A stretch of DNA of 64,000 nt from NCBI RefSeq assembly GCF_032854445.1, contig NC_088306.1, positions 14,751,386 through 14,815,385 on the forward strand, in the 5' to 3' direction. Numbering within the stretch: position 1 is the stretch's first letter; each line of letters opens with the position of its first letter. Both the position numbers and the translations under genes were made by a program. The notes under the pieces are model-generated. The model made no database searches and was not told the DNA's origin. It was given only the letters and a program-made list of their open reading frames with translations. The stretch is from Liolophura sinensis (lineage: Eukaryota > Mollusca > Polyplacophora > Chitonida > Chitonidae). This document shows, in pieces, positions 13,501 through 25,500 of the stretch.

Positions 13501-16500
13501 GAAAAATTGTCTGGCTCTAGTGTCAGAGAAACCATTCTGCCAGACAGGCACAAGTTTTGCTGATTCAAGATGGTTTTCTTTGCGGTGGACAAGGAATTGA
13601 TCACCTTTTCAAGTAAAACAAGGTAGAACATCATTTTGAAATGTCCGGAACATGCGTTTTTGACTCATGTTTTTCAACTTTTGATTTTGGTCTCATGAAC
13701 AGAAATCTTAAAGGATGAAATTGAAATCTGGTCTGTATACTTAGGACATAATGGCCTTTGAGTGTGTAAATTTTTAAAAGCTGTTGTAAAAGAGTTTCGG
13801 AGATACTGAATGTCACAGTACAGCCCATTTTTTTTATGCCCACCCGATATACAGTGATCTACTTTATAGAATTAAAAATTATTATAAAATTATATTATTA
13901 TTAATTATAAAAGCAAAATTAAATGATACCGATCGAGATTGTTGGAATTCCTTCATTAAATTGTACAAAAACACATTGTATTAAAGCCGCTGTTGTGGGC
14001 TTGGGAGGATAACATGGAAACGAGTTTTCTGTTGTTTCAAATTTTGCCTGGTGTGACATCATGTAAGAAAAATTTTGCAAGAGCTCTTGGAACCCATCAC
14101 TGACATTTGGCTACCAACGATGTCATACTCTAAAATACGAATGATGTCAGTCAACCATAACTGTCGTCCTCAACGTCATACAGAGTATTTGCCTGATTCA
14201 GCGTCACATAAGAAATATGATCACATCACATCAGGAAAATTTTACAAAAGTTGCCAAGGATTTTGTTTTTGAGGACTCCTCACTTATAGGGGTTAAATAC
14301 TGTCATTCACTGAAATTTTTATTGAATTATGGTGCTAGCTACATTCCATGGGTTTTTTATTTATTTATTTGATTGGTGTTTTATGTCGTACTCAAGAATT
14401 TTTCACTTATACAACGGCAGTCAGCATTATAGTGGAAGAAAACCGGGCAGAGCCCAGGGGAAACCCACGGCCATCCGCAGGTTCCTGGCAGATCTTCCCA
14501 CTTACCCCTGGGTTATTAATATCAGCTTAATATTTCCACCTGGTCTCTCTTGGGACTCAAGTAGCACACTAAGGATCAAAAGTGCTGCAAAACATTTGTT
14601 CACTTCAGGCCTCCAGAGGAAAAATCCGGAGATCTCAGGCAGAGCCCAGTGGAAAACCACGACCATCTGGAGGTTGCCGACCAACCTTTCCACATAAAAA
14701 CTGGACAGGAAGCCATATTGCCTTTTTGAATATTACAGGAGTTAGTCACCGTGACAACCCTACCTTTAGAATACTACAGAGCTCCGCCAATGTCTCCAGA
14801 TGGTTGATATGTATAATAAGAGGCCTGAACACGTCGTATAAATTATTGCACAATTTTTCCAGCATCTCACTGTCAAGAAGACAAAACACAAATTATTTGC
14901 AAATTCATATAATCCAAGGCAAGTTCATGCCCAAAGAAAAAGTCTGATCAACTGAACTATGAATTTGAAGAGGAGGGTAACCTTATTTATTCATTTATTT
15001 GCTCGGTATTCCTTGGAATTGTTTATGCCTGGTAGAATGTAAAATTGTTTGAATATCATTTATAAATTGTCAAAATGTTTTTCAGCAACTCAATGGCAAT
15101 GAAAAATGAATAAACTCCACGCACAAATAAACATCCTTCAAATCTGTGGAGAATCCATCAACCTAAATCTAATGCGGATCTTCCGAAGACCCTGAAAACG
15201 ATTGAGTTTCAGTTCTTTTCTCTTCATCTCAGCATGAATGAAAAATTAAAGCGTTAACTTTCAGCTACTTACTCCAATTCTGGCGCAAATCTTGAAAAGA
15301 AGTTGAAAAATAGTTGATGTTCGTCTTCGCAGACATGGACCATAAACGCACAGCCGCTTCTCATCTGGATATACAACACAATGGATTGATGTCAGCACAC
15401 AGTTTCAGCAGAAAAATCAAAACCGTTCATCAAAAGACATTATCTGTCTTTTTAAACATTGGAACGATGGAAGAATTGGAACAATGTCAACTTGACTGGA
15501 GCTATTTAAAAAATATGCTATTTTCCACACAAAGAAAAAAATTCTGTTACTAACCAGCGCACAGTGGTCCCGCGCGTGTTTAGATGCCAGATCAGCAATA
15601 GCATTAGCGACACTGGGTCCCAGCAAAGTCTGGCGTTGCGTAAAGTAACACTGGTGACAATCAGCTAGTAGCTGCTCATATCTGTGAAAAAAACAACAAT
15701 AGAAAGTTAAAGTCAGCCATATTGTGGCCTAAATACAACACTTCAGTTTGGAGGACAAACTGACTTGGTAATAAGTTTGTAACAGAAGTTTCTTCAGAAG
15801 GTACATCATAGACAGTTAACGACTTATTTGCGGCAAAATGTCAGTACTCAGAATTTGACCTAAAAGTCCGAGCCACGGTTTATGACCCTTTTCTTAACTT
15901 TAAGGTCTAATACAGTTTTTAACATCTTGTAGCAAAAGCAACGCTCTAGCCACTAGGCCAAAATCTATAATCTGGTATTATATTATATTTATGTGATTTT
16001 TGTTTTGCACTATACTAAAGACTATTTCACTTATATGCTGACGACAGCCAGCATTATGGTTGGAGGAAACCAGGTGGTTCCCAGGAAAAAGCCCACGAGC
16101 CAATTCTGACAGACTTTTCCACCCACGGCCAAAAAGGAAGCCAGCATGAGCTGGACTTGAACTCACAGCAACCGCATTGGTGAGAGGATCCTAGGTCATT
16201 GTGTTGCAATTGGATAATTTATATGAGACACTAGAGCTGGCAAGTAGAACAAAAATCTTTGCACTGATGTTGCAAATGTAACAGTTTCCAACTCACTGAG
16301 GGGATTTATTTGTCCGTTGTTCAATCTGCTCCATCAGAGCTTTCACCCGAGGGGCGTTGGCTCGGAATTTTCCATAAAATAAGGTAAAGGCATTTTCAGC
16401 ATTTCCACCACTTTCCTAAAAGTACAGTTCAAAAGGACAATATACATATGCATCATGGACTGTCTAAAGGAAATCAATCTCCAACGCCAGTAACAAGCAT

Positions 16501-19500
16501 TGTTATTGTATCATCAAGATCCTTGTTGTTTGCTCCACCTGTAAAACCAAGGCCAGAAAAATGTCTAGAACCATTTTATCTCAGGAAAACGTTTGTGCTC
16601 CCATACTATGGTAAATGAACTAAAGTTTCGCACGTGAGTTACTGTCGTTTAGTTTCGTACAATCTGAGTTGGCGACAAGATGACAGAAGAGAGTGATTAG
16701 CTGCCCTCCTGTTTCATTACCCTGCATGGCACTTAGCAGCTCTGGGGTCAGATGGGGGTCAAGTCACTGATAGTGAGGTGTGCAGGTCTCCATGCAAGGT
16801 TTTAACCTTTCTGGACTTTTCTGTAAGGACTCTTTAAATATACCCATGAATGAAATCAAAGAAAGTATTAAGACAGGCGATGTCAATTACAAACCTTTAA
16901 ATTCCAAACAGTATCTGGAAGTGTGACCACATGAAACAAGAAACATACATGCCCTATGTACACTGCAGACGAACCGATAATTTGGGGTAGGCCTATGTGG
17001 AACTCACCCCAAACTGTTATCTGGTGAACAGTTGTCTGCTGAGAGCTCTCATTATGCAAACTGTGTGAAAATGTATTTAGTTAAAAATGAATTTCATCAA
17101 AAATATAGATGTGATCAGTTTCCCTTGTCCATGTAATTCTAATTTAGTGTGTCAATCTACACGCACGTTTTGTTTCTTTACAGTTTGAACTGTTGTCCTA
17201 TTGCAGAAGAGGTTGTTTTCCCGCATTTTAATATCCGGAACCTCCCTTAAACACAGAAAACAAACTCCACGCGAGGTTTCCGAAAACTACAATGATTTAC
17301 TTTTACCCCTTTTCGGTTAGCACTGTGTGCGAATCTGGCATATTGGGAGACAGGATTTGTTTGAGTTGATATCACATTGGGAGTTCACAAAGACCGTCAC
17401 TGGCTTTGTAAACAAACTGTTTTATGATTTACTGTATACAGTTTTGCCCAGACATGATTTATGTGTTGCCGGCGACAGATACAATTATTGCTTTGCCTTT
17501 CGCCAGCAAAAATCATGTGATTGATGGGTAGACACGTGGAAATTTCGAGTCCTGTGACAGTAAGTGGCTTGTATCTTTATGTAGATAAAATGACTAAAAT
17601 TTCATCTGAAGGGAACTGATTACATATTAAGTAAATTAAGTATTCATATTTACGAAATATGGGCGGAAATTGACAAATTAAGCCAGAATGATTTATTTAT
17701 TTGATTGGTGTTTTACGCTGTACTCGAGAATATTTCAATGCTGGCAGCCAGCATTATGGTGTGAGGAAACTGGGCACAGCTACGGGAAAACCCACGACCG
17801 TTTGCAGGTTCGCCAAAATGAAAAAGAAATGTTTAGCTGCAGCGATGCAAACGCACATGTGTAAGCGTCGCTTTGATCGCAATTTGACATCTTCATCTCG
17901 TATGTTGGTATGCCTAGTCTGCAAGCATGGATTCGCAGTACGCTTAATTCTTCTACAGCTTTGTATATAGACAGCCCGGTAGTTTAAAAACAGATATTTG
18001 ACATTCCACATGCTAAAAGGCACTGGGAAGACACCCTTAATCTTCACAGTTTCCACCCAAATTTCCATTTATCACAAAATAACGATAATCAAACAATCAA
18101 CCTGTTGCATAGTGTATGTACTAAAATTATTATGATTAAAATTGAAGAAAACATGAACTGTTGGTGGTAGGAGCATAGACAAACTGCTCAGTGAAGCATG
18201 AGTTTGTTTATTACGTTCTTGAACTGTCAGTATAATCCCCTAACCATCCCTGATGTTCTCCTGTGTCACTCAGTAAGCAACAACCACAACCAACGCAATG
18301 AATCCTGGGATACGCTTTCCAAGTCCCAGGGCGACTGTAAGTGTCTTGTATCTATAGGTACAGATATAACCAATCTGTACGACTAAAATTTCATCTTAGA
18401 GAACTTGATTAAATATTAAGTAAATTAAGTATTCATGTTTATGAAATACAGGCAAAAGTTGACAGTCTTTCAAATTACCCCAGAATGAACAAGAAATGTG
18501 TAGCTGCAGCGATGCAAACTCACATGTGTAGGTGTCGCTTTGATTGCAATTTGACATTTTCATCTCGTCTGCTGCTAGGCCTAGTTTGCCAGTAATGGAT
18601 TCGAGGTGTGCTAAATTCTGCTGCAGCTTTGTATACAGAGAGCCCTGCAGTTTAAAAACGGATATTTGACATGACACTCCAGATGCGTACTGGGTAGTCA
18701 CGCTGAATCTTCAAAGTTTTCTTCCAAATTCCCATTTATCGCAAAATAATGATAATAAAACAATCAGCCTGTTGCATGTTCTAAAATTATTATGATTAAA
18801 ACTGAGGAAAACATGAACTGTTGGTGGCAGGAGCATAGACAAACTGCTCAGTGAAGCATGAGCTTGTTTATTACATTCTTGAACTGTCAGTATAATCCCC
18901 TGTCCATCCCTGATGTTCTCCCCTGGCGCTTAGTGAGCAACAACCACAACCATCGCAATGAATCCTGGGATACGCTCTCCGAGTCCCACGGCGACACTTT
19001 AGGTAATTTACCATGGTCAAGCTTTGTGAAGTTTTAGTCTTCTTACAAATTTCTTTCATTCACAAACCCAAAGCTTTCAGAAACATCATTTTTGGGCTGC
19101 ACGTTATAATACTTCTGTATGCACGGTCACAATGTCATCTTTAATGTTTGAAATCAAAACCTTCAACCTTTTTCAAGATGCCTGACCCACACTGAAATAA
19201 GAGAAAATTTGGGGGGTATGCTATTTAATGCTAATCAAATACAAAAATAATTCTTTCTTAAGAATTATTCTGACTGATAAGCATCTATTAACTATTTTGC
19301 ATTTCTGGGTCCAGAGATCCACCACCCAATATGAACACAAAAGCAAAAATCATTCAGACTTCTTGTCCCAGCAATCTGGATAGAGCTGCACCCAGATAAT
19401 GCCAGCCATAGTCAATGCAAAATTTTTAACGTTGTGTTGAAAAAAATGGAAGCGGTGAACGTATGAACCTTGAGTTGTGGCGACATTACGGTGACAGCCC

Positions 19501-22500
19501 TTTCGTGAGTGAGTACAATAATCTGGTTATTAAATTCTTCTTGGGATTGTGTCAAATTATCAAGCATGTTCACACTGTAATTTCTACACCTTTTCACATG
19601 TCTGATTTATTTGATTGGTGTTTTACGCCATACTATACAATGGTGGCTAGGAAACCGGACAGAGCCAGGGTAAAACCCGCAACTATCCAGTTTGTTGGCA
19701 GACCTTCTTCACATGTTTACAAGGTGATTATTCAAGCATATTCTGAAGGCATTAGCCTATACAGACTGATAAAATTACACTTTCTGTGAAGCCCAACATA
19801 GTTCTATTTCCAAATTCAACTTACAAATACGCATAAATTGCACTGAAAGTTGCGCTTTCATGTGCAAAAAGGTTAAGGAATTAAGTACTGAAGTTAAAAC
19901 ATTTCAAAACAGGGACACATGCACTTACCTTCTTGGGAGTAACCTGCTGCGTGGCATTTTGTAAAATTGTGACGACATGGATTTTAATGAGATTAAGAGC
20001 TTTGGACAAACACTGCTTGAATCTGGCTAAATACACACTGGATTCTTTGAAACGGGGCTGGAAAGAAAAAAGAAGACTAATTGTAATGTCTACAGAAAGA
20101 ATTTATTGTTTTCAAAGTTGAAATTTGATGTGCGATTCTTAAAGGAGAAGAAAACTTAAATATCAAACAAATACCATTGAAAAGAGTATGCATTTTCTTG
20201 CAGGTACATGCCATAAAAAATTCTCAAGTACCTCAAGTTGATAATTTATAAATAAAGTCATTGCCAAAATCCGCTGTGGGCGAATCCATTTTGCCTAAGA
20301 ACTAGTGATGAAGTCTTCTGTGTTAGGAGGGGAATTGCCGTCAGAAATCACCGAAGTGCAGCTTGTACATTTCCGGTCGAATTCTTCTTCCCAGAAGGTA
20401 GCGAACAGTACAGTTCGTTTTTCGCTTGGCAATCGGGACACCGGAATGCTGGACGTAGGTTCCGAGTTCACACGAACAAGCCAGCAGTTTTAACCACTCT
20501 CACTGGCTGAGAAGCAACACACCCCCAGCATAAACTACAGGGTGTTAAAGATGGAGGACGCGATGGACTCAGCGATTTATGCCAGCTTTGCTGTTTTCAG
20601 GCTTTACATGTATGGCGAGGGAAAATCACAAAACTATGCAGCAGGCATCACCAGATAGACAAAAATGTGCTCTTTTCAGCCTATAGTGTCATAATTTTAA
20701 GTTTTCTTCTCCTTTAAAGGCCATGCAACAGGCCATGTTAGAGAAGCTGGGAACACAATATGGCAGCTGTTGTAGTCTATGCCACAAGGGGTTGTGTGAC
20801 ATAGCAGGGGATATACAAGAGCGTTTCACATCATTTCCATGGCAACCAGTACTGTATGTATTACGTCACTATGGTAGTTATGTGAACTACATTCCCTTTG
20901 TGAAACAGGCCCCCTGATGTTTTCATGGTTATGTAAGGAACTCCCATCTGATTGGTTAAAACTTATCACATGGTTTCACTTTCAGTTTTCTCAATGTGTG
21001 CAATGTCACTTTCTTTGAAACTGGAGAACCTTGAGTCACACAACACCACAGAAATAGAACGGCACGTCTTATCAACAATAGGTTCAAAACTTTCCTGATA
21101 AATTTGGACTTGTTTTTTCTTAAAAGTGAATCAAATAAGATAAGATATATTTGCATTTATAAGCGAACAAACAGTGGAAATCTTTGTACAGTGTTATTTC
21201 CGTGACCGCCACACTGGTTCATTGATTCACATTTGGCATGGCTATAAACACCACGACTTCAGTACTTACATTTGATTGTAGATATAAAACACATTCATCT
21301 AAACGGGACAGCATGGGAACGAACGACTCATTGGTCACCGTCAACTGTGGTGAACCAAGTTTCTGGAGAAAAAAAAGACACAAAAATATTACAATATACA
21401 CAAGGTTCACTAGCATAGTGAACTGTCCTCCAAGTGCATGTATATAAAAATATGTTTTATAGTGGATATATTTACTAATACCATTATTTACCATTATATT
21501 TTGTCTCTTCTAATTAGAGAAGTGATCAACCAAAATTGGTCTAATTTTCTTAAAGGTGTGCTCTGATCAAAAGAATTCTTCTTCAAGATTACTGTTTCAT
21601 TGATATCTTATGCCATACTCAACTCAAGAATATGTAACATGGCTGTCAGATTTAAAGATGAAGCAAAGCACTGTACCATGCCATCCCACTAACTTCATCC
21701 AGAGCAGAACAAAGGCAAACTTAAAACATTACCTTGGAAATTCTTCTACTGCTCATTAAAATTTGTCCATTTATAAAGACAGTGTCTCATTTCTGTCATT
21801 TCTGTCATAGTCTCAAGTTTAATTTATTTTAAATTATCTATTTCATTGGTGTCTTATACCGTACTCCAGAATAGTTCACTTACAAGACGGCAGCCAGCAT
21901 TACGGTGGGAGGAAACCAGGCAGAGTTCGGGGGGGAAACCCCTGATCACCCCACAGGTTGCTGGCAGACCTTCCCAGATACAGCCGGGAAGGAAGCCAGC
22001 ATGAGCTGGACTTGAACAGAAATTCAAATTTTAGCATAGCATATCCTGACATAGTTTTTAAACTTGACTTACACTTGATATCCTCTCCAACTCATTAAAA
22101 TATGACAGTTTGTTACTGATGCTCTCGGCCACATCCATCAACTGAGTCTGAAAAATTATGAAACGTGTTAAATGAGTTTAATATTTTTCTTTACTTCATT
22201 TTTTTCATTTAGATGATTATTTTTCAATGCCATCTTACTTCTATAGTAAAAAAAAAATCTGAATCCCCGAAGTAAACCCTGAACCCTTGGCAAATTACTG
22301 AAATTACTGGCAGATCTGTTGGAAACACAGCTTATACACGCCATACTCAGTCTGGTGGAATAGAAGTGGTCTTCTACGATTGTACACATAAGTGTTATCA
22401 ACCATTCCAATATTGTTGCCAAGGTATTTCCCTAATAGTGAGAGCAAGGGGGAATGTTCAGTCCCCCGTCCAAGGCAGGTTTTGAAATTTATTTATTTAT

Positions 22501-25500
22501 TTATTTGATTTAAGTTCTTAACCGTACTCAAGAGTATTTCACTTATACAATGGTGGCCAGCATTATGGTGGGAGGAAACCGCCTGGTGGAAACCCACGGC
22601 CTTCCGCAGGTTGCTGACAAACCTTTCCAACATACGGCCAGAGAGGAAGACAGCCTGAGCTGGACTTGAACAGCAACCACATTGGTGAGAGACTCCTGGG
22701 TCATTAAGCTGCGCTAGCGTGCTAACCAACTCAGCCACGGAGGCCCCTAAAATTTATTTGCTTTAAACAAAAAGCCTTTAAGCAATAACCTACCGTAAAA
22801 TTCACTTCTTTCACATCAGATAAATCAAAACCGTTTAATATACAAATTCTTAAACATTTACACATGATTTTCAAATAAACGAACAGAGATTCCGTATTTT
22901 CTTATGTGTGGGAGTTTTTCAATGTTACCTGATCTGCTAACAGGTGCTCGCAGGCCTCATGCAGCGCGCTGGTTTTCGTTGACACGAACACATAGTTTGC
23001 CTGTAGCTGTTTCAGATGTTCCAGGGCATCAGAGACCTCCTGCAACACTTCATTGCACTTGTCTCTGTATGCCTCCAGTTCCTCCGTATAGCCACTGCAA
23101 TACACACAGACAGACAGACAAACAGAATTACCATTTACATGCGTGTAACAAGGATAACCCATTACTGCTGTCACATGCACAGTCACAATTCCCACATAGA
23201 TGTACCTCAGTGCTCGACCTCATTTACCACGAGTGATCAGAGCACAATCTACCCATGCTCCAGGACTCGAAATTCTGCCCCATTCCCAATAGTATGTCAA
23301 CTAATTTGCACCCACAATTGTCCAATTGGAGACTGATTTCGCGAAGCATACACTTTTCAGATGTGCACATTTCTCTTTGTAATGTTTGAACAGTAGGGGG
23401 AAGGTACAATGTGAAAAGTGAAGGTTTGTGTTTGATTTTGGTTAAATTAAGCATGCATTTACAAGGTTTTATTCAAGGTATGTGGCTTAGATTAAGTACC
23501 AGTTAAATGTACAGTTCACAGTGCTTGGAATATGTCTTACCAACAAAAGTCAAAAAGGTTAGAACTGTCATTCAATTTTAGTAAAAGGTAAAGAGAATGT
23601 TAGCTATTTTCATTCGACTGATTACATTTGATTTATTTATTTATTTGACTGGTGTTTTACGCCGTACTCAAGAATATTTCACTTATACGACGGTGGCCAG
23701 CATTATGGTGGGTGGAAACCAGGCAGAACCCTGGGGAAACCCACGACCATCCGCAGGTTGCTGGCAAATCTTCCCACGTACGACCGGAGAGGAAGCCCTC
23801 ATGAGCTGGACTTGAACTCATAGCGACCGCATTGGTGAGAGGCTCCTGGGTCATTACGCTGCGCTAGCGCGCTCACCAACTGAGCCATGGAGGCCCCCGA
23901 TTACATTTAATGACAAATCGCAAGACACAGATGTGACTTTACATAAGACAAACTTTGGATAAAAAAATCTCACCTATAAGAAGACTCTTCTTCTGTCTGA
24001 ATCTGATCCTCTAGCTCAGCGAACCAGGAGAAAAACTGAAATCAAAGCATTACCCCGCTGTTACATCTGGAGGAGTGCCCTTCACACCACTTTTATTATC
24101 TTTTTCCAGCAGAAGGCCAGTCCATTAGAAATGTAGCCAGCTACTTGACAGAGATTTAAATGAAGTAAAATAGGAGCAAGTGACTACCTGTTCAGTTTTC
24201 TACTGAAGTAGCAGGTTGCAGATAGCTGGCAACCACCTTCTAATGAGCCCCCTGACTGTTTTTTTTGTTTTTTTTTGACACTTTTCATCTTGCTAATGGC
24301 ACCATTGCGCTTTAGCATGTATTTAATCAAACTATCGTAAAATCAAATCCTTTTTTCTTGCTTTTTTTTTTATTTCTGTGCCAGGGCTTTCCCATCTCAT
24401 CTTGCCCAAAGCTGTGTGAATCGTTGATAATCCTCAAGTCCTGATTCAGCTTAATAATTAATACATGAAATTTTACACTCTGCATCAGACATAATGATGC
24501 TGCCTAAAAGCTCTATGTAAACACCGCTTGCTGTATCTGGGTGAAACCCACCTGCTGAGCATTTTCTATTTTCGCTTTTTCCTCCTGTGGTCCGTAGCTG
24601 AAAAAACCTGCCACCCATTCTTTTCCAACAGGACTGGTGGGCGGAGTTAGCCGTGTGGGAAGGCAGGGAGTGTCATCGAGTGGCAACTGAAAGAAAATAC
24701 AGAACTGTGAAAAAGTGTAACATTTTGTAGTGTTCGCATACCAGGAATTTGGCAATGTACAAGAAGAGTATACGGACGCTGCATTAGATTTCTACTTTGA
24801 CCGTTTGCCAGACACGATTATTACCCTAAACGATCTATAATTTTGTCCATGACTAAGCTGCTCATTTTCCCAGATTCTGAGAGTTTTACTGATTTTAGAA
24901 AGGTGCTTTGAAAGGTGTTTGGAAGGTAGGATGATATCTAACTGGGAAAATGTAAATTTTAGCACCAGAAGTAATATCCCATCACATATATTTGCCTCCA
25001 AAAATGCTCTTTTGTGGTTGAATTTTTAGGTCATCTAAAATATGGTTTTGACCAGTGAGGTTGTATGTGTTTGAATCCAGCCCATGTTGTTTTGCCCCCC
25101 CCCCCACCCCCACCATAAACCTGACTGCAAATCTCAGCTAAACTCAAAACTAAGGTCTGTAAGAAGCATGACCCCATGTCTCCCTCACTGACATCAATCA
25201 ATACTTCAGAAATCATGTGGAGACACTGACATCATCTAAAAATATGTCAAACATTTATTTGAGTACTCCAAGCCACAGAATAGCTCAACACGCATAGCCG
25301 GACTATGATGTTGATCTGAAAGCTCATTACAGAGTGAAGTAGAAGTATGAAGTGCCAGACGCTCAGAGTTCTGAGTAAGGCACAAAATGGAGATATCATG
25401 AAATCACCAATAAGATATGCCATACAAATCAGATAAAACCTGTTCAGGAGACCTCAAAGCCATTGGTGAATGTAATTCACCAGACTTTGGCACATGAGAC

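Noticed and set aside
14502..14697. Short open frames on both strands
   Set aside because: They are translations of SINE family A body; the same peptides recur at each SINE copy (for example 23657, 33537, 54497).
23840..23898. tRNA gene
   Set aside because: The box A and box B motifs belong to the SINE head; no acceptor-stem pairing was seen and the SINE body follows directly. The same holds for the heads at 22690, 29610, 33494, 54680 and 63540.
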